Below are positions 19,078-27,116 of a DNA stretch of 64,000 nucleotides, piece after piece; within the stretch, counting starts at the first letter, position 1, and each line of letters opens with the position of its first letter. A program made the translations under genes and the position numbers. Source of the stretch: an uncultured Flavobacteriaceae bacterium (GTDB taxonomy: Bacteria > Bacteroidota > Bacteroidia > Flavobacteriales > Flavobacteriaceae); assembly GCA_947494695.1 (NCBI GenBank), contig CANLWB010000005.1, forward strand, positions 372,001-436,000, in the 5' to 3' direction. Below the pieces are notes generated by a model. That model saw only the letters and a program-made list of their open reading frames with translations, had not been told where the DNA came from and ran no database searches.

Positions 19078-19248
19078 ATGCTATACATATTTTTAGCGGT
19101 CTTAGCTTTAATTATTTTGAGTAAAAGACTTTACCAATTATTCATTGCTATACGACGTAAAGATAGTAGTAAAATAAAAGTTGAAATTCTATTCTTGCTG
19201 TTAACTATTTTAGTTGTTATTTCTTTGTTTTATCTACTAAATAGGTGA
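19078..19248 (+). CDS. 56-residue two-transmembrane-helix protein
   Basis: Translates as a hydrophobic helix (MLYIFLAVLALIILS), a basic loop with RRKDSSKIK, and a second hydrophobic helix (EILFLLLTILVVISLFYLL). The size and topology match small immunity proteins and holin-like peptides but are not diagnostic. It starts 19 bases after the preceding lipoprotein's stop, on the same strand, and is followed by a terminator, so the two form a unit. Confidence 0.6.
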   Translation: MLYIFLAVLALIILSKRLYQLFIAIRRKDSSKIKVEILFLLLTILVVISLFYLLNR

Positions 19249-19333
19249 AATAATCAACATACAGCCTAGTATTGAGGCAAATGTCGGCACTCATGGATAG
19301 CCCTTTTATCTGCTACACACAACAAAAACAAAA

Positions 19334-19369
19334 AAGACCTATCAACTCAATTTTGATAGGTTTTTTTTA
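19334..19369. terminator. Bidirectional terminator between convergent genes
   Basis: ACCTATCAA (19337-19345) pairs with TTGATAGGT (19353-19361), flanked by an A run on one side and eight T on the other. It ends the two-gene unit on the left, and its T run touches the stop of the minus-strand gene on the right. Confidence 0.85.
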
Positions 19370-20152
19370 AATATGCTTCTTGTAGTCCAAAATTAAAGAG
19401 TCCAAAGCTTTATCCATATTATTTGTATATACTTTGTTAGATAAATTAATGCTTCCCTGATATTGTTTTTGCGCCGCTATCTTATTAATTGGGTATTTCT
19501 TTAAAAAATGAGGATAAACCATATATATCACACCGGTTTCTATGTTTTTGATAACTTCAAATATGTCATCAAAGAGAAAATAGTCCTTTGTTAATTTATT
19601 ATTTTTCGCGTTAGCAACAGAAACCAAACACCTTTCCTTGTAACCATCAATATCCTTTGTAACATAATAGGAGCCTAAACTCTCAAATTCACCTATTATA
19701 ACCTGTTGTGGCTTAAAAATATTTCTTCTAATTTTTAATTCATTAGACGTTTTTATGACTACTTCACTGGGTATGGTTTCATATTTTTTGGTCGTTCTTA
19801 AACTCCTTCTTGCAATACTTAATCGCTTGTTTACATCCTCCTCACTAAGCTTTTGTGCCATTTCTGGAGTGAATTTTGATTCTTTTTTTAGCTGAGCGAT
19901 TTTTACACTATCACTTTTAGCTTTTTTGGCAAATGCCAAAGCCCGTTTATAAAATTGAGATATCCGTTTAGTTTCAGGTTTTTCAATAGTAGTCGTACGC
20001 TCTTCAGATAAGATCTCAAAGGCATAAGGCGATCTACCTTCTTTTAGTGCCACCAAATTGTTAAATGCCTCGCTAAAAACAAAATCTACATTTTGTCCTT
20101 CCAGTTGAAAACATAACAAAAACAATACAAATGTGGCATACAAATATTTCAT
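19367..20152 (-). CDS. Exported hypothetical protein
   Basis: 261 residues with an N-terminal signal peptide (MKYLYATFVLFLLCFQLEGQ). The mature part has a Lys-rich helical middle and a C-terminal half with mixed strands (ISQFYKRALAFAKKAKSD; GEFESLGSYYVTKDIDGY). It has no lipobox, catalytic motif or membrane span after the signal, so it is probably periplasmic or surface-exposed. The family is not recognised. Its neighbours are a bacteriocin-like unit and a PhoX-like gene. Confidence 0.7.
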   Translation of the reverse strand: MKYLYATFVLFLLCFQLEGQNVDFVFSEAFNNLVALKEGRSPYAFEILSEERTTTIEKPETKRISQFYKRALAFAKKAKSDSVKIAQLKKESKFTPEMAQKLSEEDVNKRLSIARRSLRTTKKYETIPSEVVIKTSNELKIRRNIFKPQQVIIGEFESLGSYYVTKDIDGYKERCLVSVANAKNNKLTKDYFLFDDIFEVIKNIETGVIYMVYPHFLKKYPINKIAAQKQYQGSINLSNKVYTNNMDKALDSLILDYKKHI

Positions 20153-20492
20153 AAGTATAAATTATAGAATTACAAATATTTACTTAAGGAGGTCATACAA
20201 ATATATGTATTCATGTCATAATGAGCTAATTTATAATGCTACAGAATATTCGATATATTCAATATGGCCTAACGTAATAAAAAAGATTTCCTGTCTATCA
20301 CAATTATAGTATAACCCAAAATATAAGCAACGAATACACAAATAAGAAGCACACAATAAGATTAACAAACAAATATAACTTATTGCAAAACAAATAATTA
20401 ACTCCGGTTTTAAAATAGATTTAGTATCTTTAGGCTATATTCATTTTCTTATTGGTTCAGTTTTTCAGTATTAATTTTAAAAGGTAGAACTC
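20153..20492. other. 340-bp divergent promoter region
   Basis: AT-rich sequence between two divergent genes. I see no gene, no strong palindrome and no confident -33/-7 pair; TATCTTTA near 20425 is at best a poor -7 box for the plus-strand gene. Confidence 0.4.
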
Positions 20493-22070
20493 ATGAAACT
20501 ATTAAAATTTGTAATACTGCCCTGTTCGTTAACCTTCTTATTAAATTTGCACGCTCAAAATATTGGCGATTTCACTTCAATCGATCCAAATACCACACAA
20601 ACCGCGTCATTCGTAATGGCATCGGGTTATACATTTCAGAAAATAGCAGAAGTTGGAGATCCCTTAACGGCAGGAGGTACGTTTAAAGTAAAGCCAGATT
20701 TTACGGGTTATGTCCCTATTGCCGGGAGCAGTACCAATGGGTATCTAAGTATTAATTCTGAAGGGAGTGCTTTAACCGATGGAGGAGGGGGTGTTATGGT
20801 CTTCGACATTAACCTTAATAATAGTACCGGGCTCTGGGATACGACGGCATCTGAAGATCTGGATTTTTCGGGAGTTGCCGATACAGCTGCTAACTGTTCT
20901 GGTACGGTAACCTCTTGGGGGAATGTGATTACCTGTGAAGAAGGTAGTGTTCCCGATATATTCCCACCATTTGATGGTTATAACGACCTGGGGTGGAATT
21001 TGGAAATCAATCCGGCCACAAAAACAGTGGTTGCAAAACATTACGCCATGGGTAACTTTGCTCATGAAAATGTAACGATACATGCTAACGATAGAACGGT
21101 TTATCAAGGTGCAGATTCTAATCCGGGATATTTGTACAAATTTGTGGCAGATAATGCCCAGGATTTAAGTAGTGGAAAACTATATGTTTTTAAGGGCTTA
21201 AAAAGTGGTTCTGGTAGTTGGATTCTTTTAGACAATACGACGCAGTCTGAACAAAACAATACCCTATTCCAAAGTGGTCCGGGAGATCATGACGCCACCG
21301 TTTTTAATGGCATTGAGGACGTTGAAATTGGTCCAGATGGAATGGTTTACTTTGCGGTTAAAGGTGAGGGGACGGTATATCGTTTTTCAGATTCAGATGT
21401 TTTAGAAACATCGGCATCCACAGTCACTATGGAGACTTTTGTTGGAGGCGGAGCGAGTTACGATATCGATCATGCCGGAGGCACAGATAACGTAGCCTGG
21501 GGAAACGGTAATGATAATCTGGCTTTTGATGGTGATGGGAATTTATGGGTATTTCAAGATAGTGGTACCAGCTTTATTTGGGTTGTAAAAAACGGACATA
21601 CCCAGGCCAGTCCCGATGTGGAAGTTTTCGGGATCGTTCCAACAGATTCTGAACCCACAGGGATTACGTTTACACCAGACTATAAATACCTGTTTATGTC
21701 CATTCAGCACCCGGCATTAACGAATGATGCTAATCAAATTGATGCTGCTGGCAATACGGTCGATTTCAACAAAGGAACGACGTTGGTTGTAGCATTATCT
21801 ACGAATTTAGGTGTGCCACTTTCTGTGGAAACGGCGAAGTCTGATGACGTGAAGCTTTATCCCAACCCGTTAAATGCCACAGAACACCTAACTATAGCAG
21901 GCACGCAGATTAACAATATTAAGCTGTATTCCATATTCGGTCAGAAACTTTTAGAACAAGATTATAATGGCTTGAACAATATATCTGTTAGTTTCAGTGA
22001 AATCACAACTCCGGGAATTTATTTTGTTAAGATAAATGACAAAAAAACGGCTAAGCTTGTTATACGCTAG
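20493..22070 (+). CDS. DUF839/PhoX-like secreted protein with T9SS sorting tail
   Basis: 525 residues: signal peptide (1-21, ending LHAQ), a DUF839-type beta-propeller (about 30-440), then a type IX secretion C-terminal domain (VKLYPNPLNA ... GIYFVKINDKKTAKLVIR). Propeller motifs SWGNVITCEEGS, GNFAHENVTIH and GYLYKFVADN match PhoX-like proteins, which in characterised members are Ca/Fe-dependent phosphatases; the metal-ligand glutamates EE and HE are visible, but the activity is inferred. The tail indicates export across the outer membrane and surface attachment. It stands alone with its own promoter region. Confidence 0.88.
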   Translation: MKLLKFVILPCSLTFLLNLHAQNIGDFTSIDPNTTQTASFVMASGYTFQKIAEVGDPLTAGGTFKVKPDFTGYVPIAGSSTNGYLSINSEGSALTDGGGGVMVFDINLNNSTGLWDTTASEDLDFSGVADTAANCSGTVTSWGNVITCEEGSVPDIFPPFDGYNDLGWNLEINPATKTVVAKHYAMGNFAHENVTIHANDRTVYQGADSNPGYLYKFVADNAQDLSSGKLYVFKGLKSGSGSWILLDNTTQSEQNNTLFQSGPGDHDATVFNGIEDVEIGPDGMVYFAVKGEGTVYRFSDSDVLETSASTVTMETFVGGGASYDIDHAGGTDNVAWGNGNDNLAFDGDGNLWVFQDSGTSFIWVVKNGHTQASPDVEVFGIVPTDSEPTGITFTPDYKYLFMSIQHPALTNDANQIDAAGNTVDFNKGTTLVVALSTNLGVPLSVETAKSDDVKLYPNPLNATEHLTIAGTQINNIKLYSIFGQKLLEQDYNGLNNISVSFSEITTPGIYFVKINDKKTAKLVIR

Positions 22071-22134
22071 CGGCATGTTTTAACAAGCTAATTAAGGATA
22101 AGTTTATTAATTTGAGTAACCTTACTACCACGTG

Positions 22135-23490
22135 CTATTCGTTAGGTATTGGCCTTAAGTTAATCGAATTACTTGGTAGTTCGAATATTTCCAAATAAAA
22201 ATAGGGAAGGGCTGCTATGATATGGTCGAAGATATCGGACATAATATATTCATAATTCGCCCATTCTTTATCTCTACTAAAAGCATAGATTTCAAGAGGG
22301 ACACCTTGGGTAGTAGGAGCCAATTGACGTACCAGGATCATCATATCTTTGTTAACTCCAGAATGATGATTAAGGTATTCGTCTACATACTTTCTAAACA
22401 CCCCAATATTGGTAAGGTTTCGTCCGTTTATTAAGAGATCTTTATTGATCTTATTTGACTTGTTATATGATGTTATATCTTCAACCCGAGTTTTCAAATA
22501 AGAAGTTATAAGCTGAACGTCCATAAGTTTGTTAGCCTCGTTTTCAGATAAATATTTTATACTGTCTTGTTTGATAAAAATTGCTCGTTTAATACGTCTT
22601 CCTCCAGAATTCGCCATGCCTCTCCAGTTCTTAAACGAGTCGGATATTAGGGCATAGGTAGGAATGGTGGTTATGGTTTTATCAAAATTCTGAACTTTAA
22701 CGGTAGCCAGATTAATTTCGGTAACATCGCCGTCTGCACCATATTTCTGGAAGGTAATCCAATCACCAATACGTACCATATCGTTAATGGACACCTGGAT
22801 ACTGGCCACGAAGCCCATTATAGTATCTTTAAAAACCAATATAATAACGGCTGATGCGGCTCCCATAGCGGTTAAAAACTTTAGGAATGGTGTATCTGTG
22901 ATGATGGCAATGGCCGACATAAACCCAGCAACCCAGGCGAAAATCATAAATACCTGAATATAACTGTCAACTGGTTTATCCTTAAGCCTTGGGAGGGTCT
23001 TAAAGTAATCCTTCAAAGTATTTAAAAAGCTTCTTACAATCCATAGCGTTAGTACAATGGCAAACACCTGAAGACCTTTTTCAATAACCCCGTCAAAATT
23101 GGGGAAATCTTTAAAAATAATGGGGGTGAATTCCATGGCAATCAATAACGGAATGATATGTGCGATGTTACGCGGAACTTTATTAACCACCAATAAGTCA
23201 TCAAAATTAGTCTTTGATACTGAAGCGAACTTACTAAAGGCTTTTACCAGAATCTTTCGAATTACAGCATAGAGAATAAACATGGTAATACCCAATATGA
23301 GTAAGAGTCCAATCATGTTTAGATAATCTGCTGTACTTTCTGAAATGCCCTGGTTTGTAAGGTATTCATGAATCACGTGGCGGTAGCTCTCACCAGATTG
23401 TATGGCATCTAGAGTTTCTGCCTGTAAAGTTTCTTTTATTGAAGAAGGATGGCTTGATGGTATGCTATCCAGAACGGTAGAGTCTTGCAT
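22135..23490 (-). CDS. Mechanosensitive channel, MscS family (YbdG-like)
   Basis: 451 residues. A long N-terminal part with several transmembrane helices (about 50-180) precedes the MscS core: GAASAVIILVFKDTIMGFVASIQ is the pore-lining TM3 region, and VRIGDWITFQKYGADGDVTEINLATVKVQNFDKTITTIPTYAL is the beta-domain. The C-terminal cytoplasmic extension is that of YbdG-type members. It would open under membrane tension and release osmolytes. It is first of three membrane-protein genes on the minus strand; the DUF3817 stop lies one base from its start. Confidence 0.93.
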   Translation of the reverse strand: MQDSTVLDSIPSSHPSSIKETLQAETLDAIQSGESYRHVIHEYLTNQGISESTADYLNMIGLLLILGITMFILYAVIRKILVKAFSKFASVSKTNFDDLLVVNKVPRNIAHIIPLLIAMEFTPIIFKDFPNFDGVIEKGLQVFAIVLTLWIVRSFLNTLKDYFKTLPRLKDKPVDSYIQVFMIFAWVAGFMSAIAIITDTPFLKFLTAMGAASAVIILVFKDTIMGFVASIQVSINDMVRIGDWITFQKYGADGDVTEINLATVKVQNFDKTITTIPTYALISDSFKNWRGMANSGGRRIKRAIFIKQDSIKYLSENEANKLMDVQLITSYLKTRVEDITSYNKSNKINKDLLINGRNLTNIGVFRKYVDEYLNHHSGVNKDMMILVRQLAPTTQGVPLEIYAFSRDKEWANYEYIMSDIFDHIIAALPYFYLEIFELPSNSINLRPIPNE

Positions 23491-23491
23491 A

Positions 23492-23782
23492 TTAGGTGAG
23501 GCGCTTTAAATATTTATGGTCGATATAAAAGGTTCCGAAAGGAATGACTGAGGCAATGAGTATGATTAAAAACTGATTTATAGTCCAATTTGTTTCTTTT
23601 TTATACATAAAAGCCAGAATAATATAACCCATAAACAGGAGACCATGTGGCATTCCCAACATTTTAACATATTGCGGATCACCAGAAATATACTTAATAG
23701 GCGTGGCAATAAAGAGTAATAGAATATAAGAAACACCTTCTAAAAAAGCGACCAGTCGAAATATATTAATAAATGACAGCAT
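23492..23782 (-). CDS. DUF3817 integral membrane protein
   Basis: A 96-residue protein with three hydrophobic helices. The motif FRLVAFLEGVSYILLLF followed by GMPHGLLFMGYI is characteristic of DUF3817. Function unknown. Its gene is immediately upstream of the MscS gene with essentially no gap, so the two are likely co-translated. Confidence 0.9.
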   Translation of the reverse strand: MLSFINIFRLVAFLEGVSYILLLFIATPIKYISGDPQYVKMLGMPHGLLFMGYIILAFMYKKETNWTINQFLIILIASVIPFGTFYIDHKYLKRLT

Positions 23783-23843
23783 ACATATTTTTTAAACACA
23801 AAAATACAATGTCAAAGGCTAAAAGCCTAGTGTTTACAGGTTT

Positions 23844-24461
23844 TTATAAGACATTAAATATTATGAGTCCGTAGATAACAAAACGTAACAAACGCAGGGA
23901 ACCATAAAGAACAACGCCTTTAAAAGGAAAACGAATAATCCCTGCTGCTATACAAGACATAGAAAAGGGCAGTGGAAGCAGGGCTCCAACAATAATGAGG
24001 AATCCGCCCCATTTTTTAGAGTTTTTAAGCTGCTTAGCCATTTTAACTTCCAAATAATTATGAACACTCTCAATTCTGGTAATTAAAACGCCTAACCAGT
24101 ACGAAATTAAGCCTCCAAAATATGACAGAAACGCCAAAATACTAAGATATAACCATGGACTTGGCATTTTTCCAGACCAGGCTATAAAAACCTCGGGGGG
24201 AATAATTCCTAAAAGCGCCTCTGAAGCAAAGAAAAAACCCAACACACCATAAACAGGTAATGTTTCGGTCATTCTAACCAGAGCATCGTTAATATTAAAA
24301 AAGTGATTTAAAACATAAATTCCAGCAATAAGAACGATCAATACAGGCAAAGCCTTTTTAACGGCATCCCAAACAAAATTGTAAAATCCGGTGTAACTAT
24401 AATACTGATGCAGTAAATGCAAGCGCTTTTTCTCAGTCTTAGACTTGGGCTTAGATTTCAT
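23844..24461 (-). CDS. VTT/DedA-family membrane protein (YqaA-like)
   Basis: 205 residues with a basic N-terminus (MKSKPKSKTEKKRLHLLHQYY) and several membrane helices. GFFFASEALLGIIPPEVFIAWSG and the helical hairpin with YWLGVLITR and PLPFSMSCIAAG fit the VTT (SNARE-associated) domain. DedA-family members help with envelope lipid flipping in characterised species; the exact role here is unknown. It is the first gene of a minus-strand trio with DUF3817 and MscS. Confidence 0.85.
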   Translation of the reverse strand: MKSKPKSKTEKKRLHLLHQYYSYTGFYNFVWDAVKKALPVLIVLIAGIYVLNHFFNINDALVRMTETLPVYGVLGFFFASEALLGIIPPEVFIAWSGKMPSPWLYLSILAFLSYFGGLISYWLGVLITRIESVHNYLEVKMAKQLKNSKKWGGFLIIVGALLPLPFSMSCIAAGIIRFPFKGVVLYGSLRLLRFVIYGLIIFNVL

Positions 24462-24689
24462 TATTTATGTAAATTTACAGGCAAGCAAATATACTAGTAT
24501 CTACGGTATTATAAAAGCAGTAAGCTATATTTTAGTTCAAATTTAACATTGGAAAGCGCTAATACGGTTTTAAATAACAACACTATGGACATTTTATGTA
24601 TCCTTTTAAAATACAGTTATTTGTGCTTCTCGTTTATCTTAGAATATATAAGGGAATAAGGAAAGACTTAGAAGTGTTGAAATTTTCTA

Positions 24690-24870
24690 TTTTACATAAT
24701 ATTAATTATAGTACATTTTATAACAATTAGCGGAATAGCGCTTTTTAGCGATATTTGACATAATTGCAGATATAACGGCTTAGACTTATATCGATAGTAA
24801 TTATGTCAAGCTAATTGTGGCTTCGTTAGAATAATTTAGATGTGTAGCTATAATTCAATATTATGTAAAA
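24690..24870. repeat. Nested palindromic element 1 (start of island)
   Basis: Five concentric inverted pairs: TTTTACATAATATTAATTATAG at 24690-24711 with CTATAATTcAATATTATGTAAAA at 24848-24870 (one indel); ACAATTAGC (24723) with GCTAATTGT (24810); TTGACATAATT (24755) with AATTATGTCAA (24799); GATATAA (24769) with TTATATC (24786). The whole can fold as one 181-base hairpin with a small side hairpin. It contains no ORF. Confidence 0.8.
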
Positions 24871-24884
24871 TATCCCAGAATGTT

Positions 24885-25050
24885 TATAGTTTCATAATAA
24901 CGTTTAGTACTTGGGTCATGAAACATTCGTATTATGCTTCTCGTATAATTTTAATACCTGCCTGCCGGCAGGCAGGTTCTGTACGATGGTTCATGTTTTT
25001 TTAAATAAGCGATTCTCAAGAAACTTCACGTTTATACATTATGAACTATA
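24885..25050. repeat. Nested palindromic element 2
   Basis: TATAGTTTCATAAT (24885) pairs with ATTATGAACTATA (25038), CATGAAACATTCGTA (24917) with TACGATGGTTCATG (24982), and the centre is a perfect 22-bp palindrome at 24956-24977 (ACCTGCCTGCC and its reverse complement). It directly follows element 1. Confidence 0.8.
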
Positions 25051-25058
25051 ATTAGTCG

Positions 25059-25107
25059 TTATGTAAAATTGCCGCTGCCAAGCGCTCGTCCCGATTTTAT
25101 ATCGGGA
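25059..25107. repeat. Conserved repeat end plus hairpin
   Basis: A 30-base end at 25059-25088 (TTATGtAAAATTGCCgCTGC and on to GCGCTCG) recurs with two changes at 31020-31049. It is followed by the hairpin TCCCGAT/ATCGGGA at 25089-25107 and then a segment (GAGCTTGTCCTGAGCG) typical of dispersed flavobacterial repeats. Confidence 0.75.
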
Positions 25108-25612
25108 TATCCATCGCTTGCCTGAGCTTGTCCTGAGCGTAGCCGAAGGGTCAAAAAAAGCTAACTTTTAGATTCCGTTTTGAGCTTTACGTTGGCGAGG
25201 ATATTTTCGTTATATTTTTTTCACGGGCTTTTCGTTTGGTTGCCACAAGAGTATAAAATTTTCCCTTTCTCAAAATCCACACTTTAAAATTTCTATACAC
25301 TTGTTATATGTATGGATCCGATTAGGCTTCTTTTGTTTAGTATTTCTAACATTATGTCAAATACGACAGAAATATTACGGCTCGTTACGCTATATTTTAG
25401 ACTATTTAGAGTTAAGAGAATGTACAAATGTCCAGTGGACATTTTTAGCTAAATACAATTTGAAACGATTTATAAAGTGTTATAAACAAATACAATCATT
25501 CACTGGATAATCGCATTTCTATAGCCTAAAATATACACGCTCCACTCACCTATTGTTTTAGCCAAAATTATATGAGGTCGTTTTGTCAACGTTCTACTTA
25601 AGTAGAAAGAGT
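25089..25612. other. Gene-free left edge of the AT-rich island
   Basis: No convincing gene. A perfect hairpin AAATGTCC-AGT-GGACATTT lies at 25426-25444; the same CC-AGT-GG loop occurs in the hairpin at about 30931-30971. A 69-codon frame near 25301 is open but has no start context or family resemblance. Confidence 0.5.
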
Positions 25613-25924
25613 TTAAGAGCTTTTTTGATTATAAAATACCTTACCAACTCTATTTATATGTTCAATTAATTCTTTATTATCAATATTTCTAAATATTGAT
25701 AAATCAAACTTATACGGTAAAAATTTATCCTCTAACTGACTTTCAATCCTTAACAATTTATCAAAAGTTAATTTTTCCCCTTTCAAAGTAATATCAATAT
25801 CTGAACCTTCTCGATAGTTACCTTTAGCACGAGACCCAAAAATAATTGCTTCTTTTATTTCTGAGTTAGTTCTAAATACTTCAAGTATTTTTTCAATTGA
25901 CATATTGCTCAAACCATATTTCAT
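25613..25924 (-). CDS. mntA: MNT-type minimal nucleotidyltransferase (MntA-like antitoxin)
   Basis: 103 residues. IIFGSRAKGNYREGSDIDI is the Pol-beta-type nucleotidyltransferase signature (GSxAxG then DxD), and a further Asp (DLSI) follows. Characterised partners (MntA) AMPylate and neutralise HEPN toxins (HepT). It lies 8 bases downstream of the HepT-like gene on the same strand, the standard pairing. The Bacteroidota form may instead act as a generic substrate-modifying enzyme. Confidence 0.85.
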   Translation of the reverse strand: MKYGLSNMSIEKILEVFRTNSEIKEAIIFGSRAKGNYREGSDIDITLKGEKLTFDKLLRIESQLEDKFLPYKFDLSIFRNIDNKELIEHINRVGKVFYNQKSS

Positions 25925-25932
25925 TACTCTTC

Positions 25933-26367
25933 CTAAAATAAATTTTGTTGTTCTCCTTCTCTCAACTCAATCATTTTATAACTAAAATTGTTGAATAGAT
26001 TAACATAATCATTTAATATATTGCTGACAATTTCATTGGCAGTATCCTCATCATAAGTATGAGTTGTTTTATTACGACTAATAATCATATCCATCCATAT
26101 TTCTCCATTACCTATTAAATTAAATTTAAAAGCTTCTCTAGTCGCATCTCGACTACCTCGTATTTCTGAGTTACCTTGGTGAAAAAAGTAATCTTTCATT
26201 ACATTCCAAGCTAGTTCGTGTGTGAATTCGAATGATTGAATTAAACCTTGCTGTTCTAGTTCACTTAATTTTCTTTCATCCGCAATATTAATTGCCTTAT
26301 TAAGCTGAGTTAATGCTTTATTATAGTTACTTAAACGTTGATGCCAACGTATATCTTCATTACTCAT
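25933..26367 (-). CDS. hepT: HepT/HI0074-like HEPN protein (toxin or substrate-binding partner)
   Basis: 144 residues, all-helical. SFEFTHELAWNVMKDYF is the HI0074/nucleotidyltransferase-substrate-binding signature, and RNKTTH fits the Rx4-6H motif of HEPN RNases, with YDEDTA following. In studied pairs the HEPN member is an RNase toxin, AMPylated and held inactive by MntA. It is upstream of MntA in the same transcription unit, 8 bases apart. The motif and context are clear; whether it is toxic here is not. Confidence 0.85.
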   Translation of the reverse strand: MSNEDIRWHQRLSNYNKALTQLNKAINIADERKLSELEQQGLIQSFEFTHELAWNVMKDYFFHQGNSEIRGSRDATREAFKFNLIGNGEIWMDMIISRNKTTHTYDEDTANEIVSNILNDYVNLFNNFSYKMIELREGEQQNLF

Positions 26368-26407
26368 TGTTATTTTTTTAATGACTTACAATTAATTATA
26401 TGTTTTA

Positions 26408-26518
26408 TTATTTTCTTATCTCCAATAAAAAATCAATCTCTTCCCTCCCATCGATTTTTCTTGTTAACCCTAAATCGAAATTTGCTAATTCAGATTTTAG
26501 AAACTCTAACGCAATCAT
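26408..26518 (-). CDS. 36-residue ORF overlapping the XRE gene by ATGA
   Basis: MIALEFLKSELANFDLGLTR, then KIDGREEIDFLLEIRK and a stop. Its ATG overlaps the XRE regulator's TGA (ATGA), the usual sign of translational coupling. It could be a real small partner protein or the surviving N-terminus of a larger lost gene; no family was recognised. Confidence 0.5.
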   Translation of the reverse strand: MIALEFLKSELANFDLGLTRKIDGREEIDFLLEIRK

Positions 26519-26721
26519 TTTGTAGCAACTAATAACTCTCTAATATCCACATCCAAGATTTCAGCTATTCTTTTTAAATCTTTTAAATGTGGTTGAGATT
26601 TATTATTGCAAAAAGCCGTTACTGAAGTCGTACTTTTTCCAAGTTCTTCCGCAAGCCATACTTGCGATTTTCCTTGAATGACTAAAACTTCTTTTATTCT
26701 ATTTATCCTTTCTACTGCCAT
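26515..26721 (-). CDS. XRE-family transcriptional regulator
   Basis: 68 residues consisting of one helix-turn-helix domain: SQVWLAEELGKSTTSVTAFCNNKSQPHLKDLKRIAEILDV. Such small single-domain regulators control toxin-antitoxin and restriction genes. It is divergent from the 65-residue gene at 26916, and the region between contains four copies of AAGTTTrAATTAA-type boxes, so it probably regulates that divergent promoter. Confidence 0.9.
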   Translation of the reverse strand: MAVERINRIKEVLVIQGKSQVWLAEELGKSTTSVTAFCNNKSQPHLKDLKRIAEILDVDIRELLVATK

Positions 26722-26773
26722 AATTATTTGATGTATTCTACCTTAAATATATAATACATACTTATTAAAACAT

Positions 26774-26861
26774 AAGTTTAAATTAAATTTTATTAATCTA
26801 AACTTGCATTTTTAAAATTTAATCTATAAGTTTGAATTAACTTTATGTAAGTTAAAATTAT
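26774..26861. promoter_or_regulatory. Four operator-like boxes in the divergent promoter
   Basis: AAGTTTAAATTAA at 26774-26786, its inverted form TTAATCTAAACTT at 26793-26805, AAGTTTGAATTAA at 26828-26840 and AAGTTAAAATTAT at 26849-26861. They lie between the XRE gene and the 26916 gene, as multiple operator sites for such a regulator would. Confidence 0.6.
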
Positions 26862-26915
26862 ATAAATGTAATTTTTAGTTAAATATTTATTGTTAATAAC
26901 TTTATTTCAAATTTT

Positions 26916-27113
26916 ATGCCATATCCTAAATACACTAAAGCCGACCTTGAGAAAATCGTATATACACAATTAGATAATCTAAATGCTATCCACGACTTGT
27001 TACGTATTATAAAACTTCAAAATGAGATGATTGAAAATGCTAATAAGAGATTAAAAGATGAAATTATTGATTTTAAAAAACGGGTTAATTATGGGAGTGG
27101 TAAGCTTGAATAA
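26916..27113 (+). CDS. Small helical hypothetical protein
   Basis: 65 residues, charged and helical, with a heptad-like spacing (LNAIHDLLRIIKLQNEMIENA), hence a probable coiled coil. No signal or motif. It lies alone on the plus strand, divergent from the XRE gene and converging on the nuclease-like gene 3 bases away. The family is not recognised. Confidence 0.6.
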   Translation: MPYPKYTKADLEKIVYTQLDNLNAIHDLLRIIKLQNEMIENANKRLKDEIIDFKKRVNYGSGKLE

Positions 27114-27116
27114 AGG

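Noticed and set aside
25301-25510. 69-codon open frame in the gene-free edge of the island
   Set aside because: No ribosome site, no family resemblance, and it spans a hairpin in repeat-like DNA.
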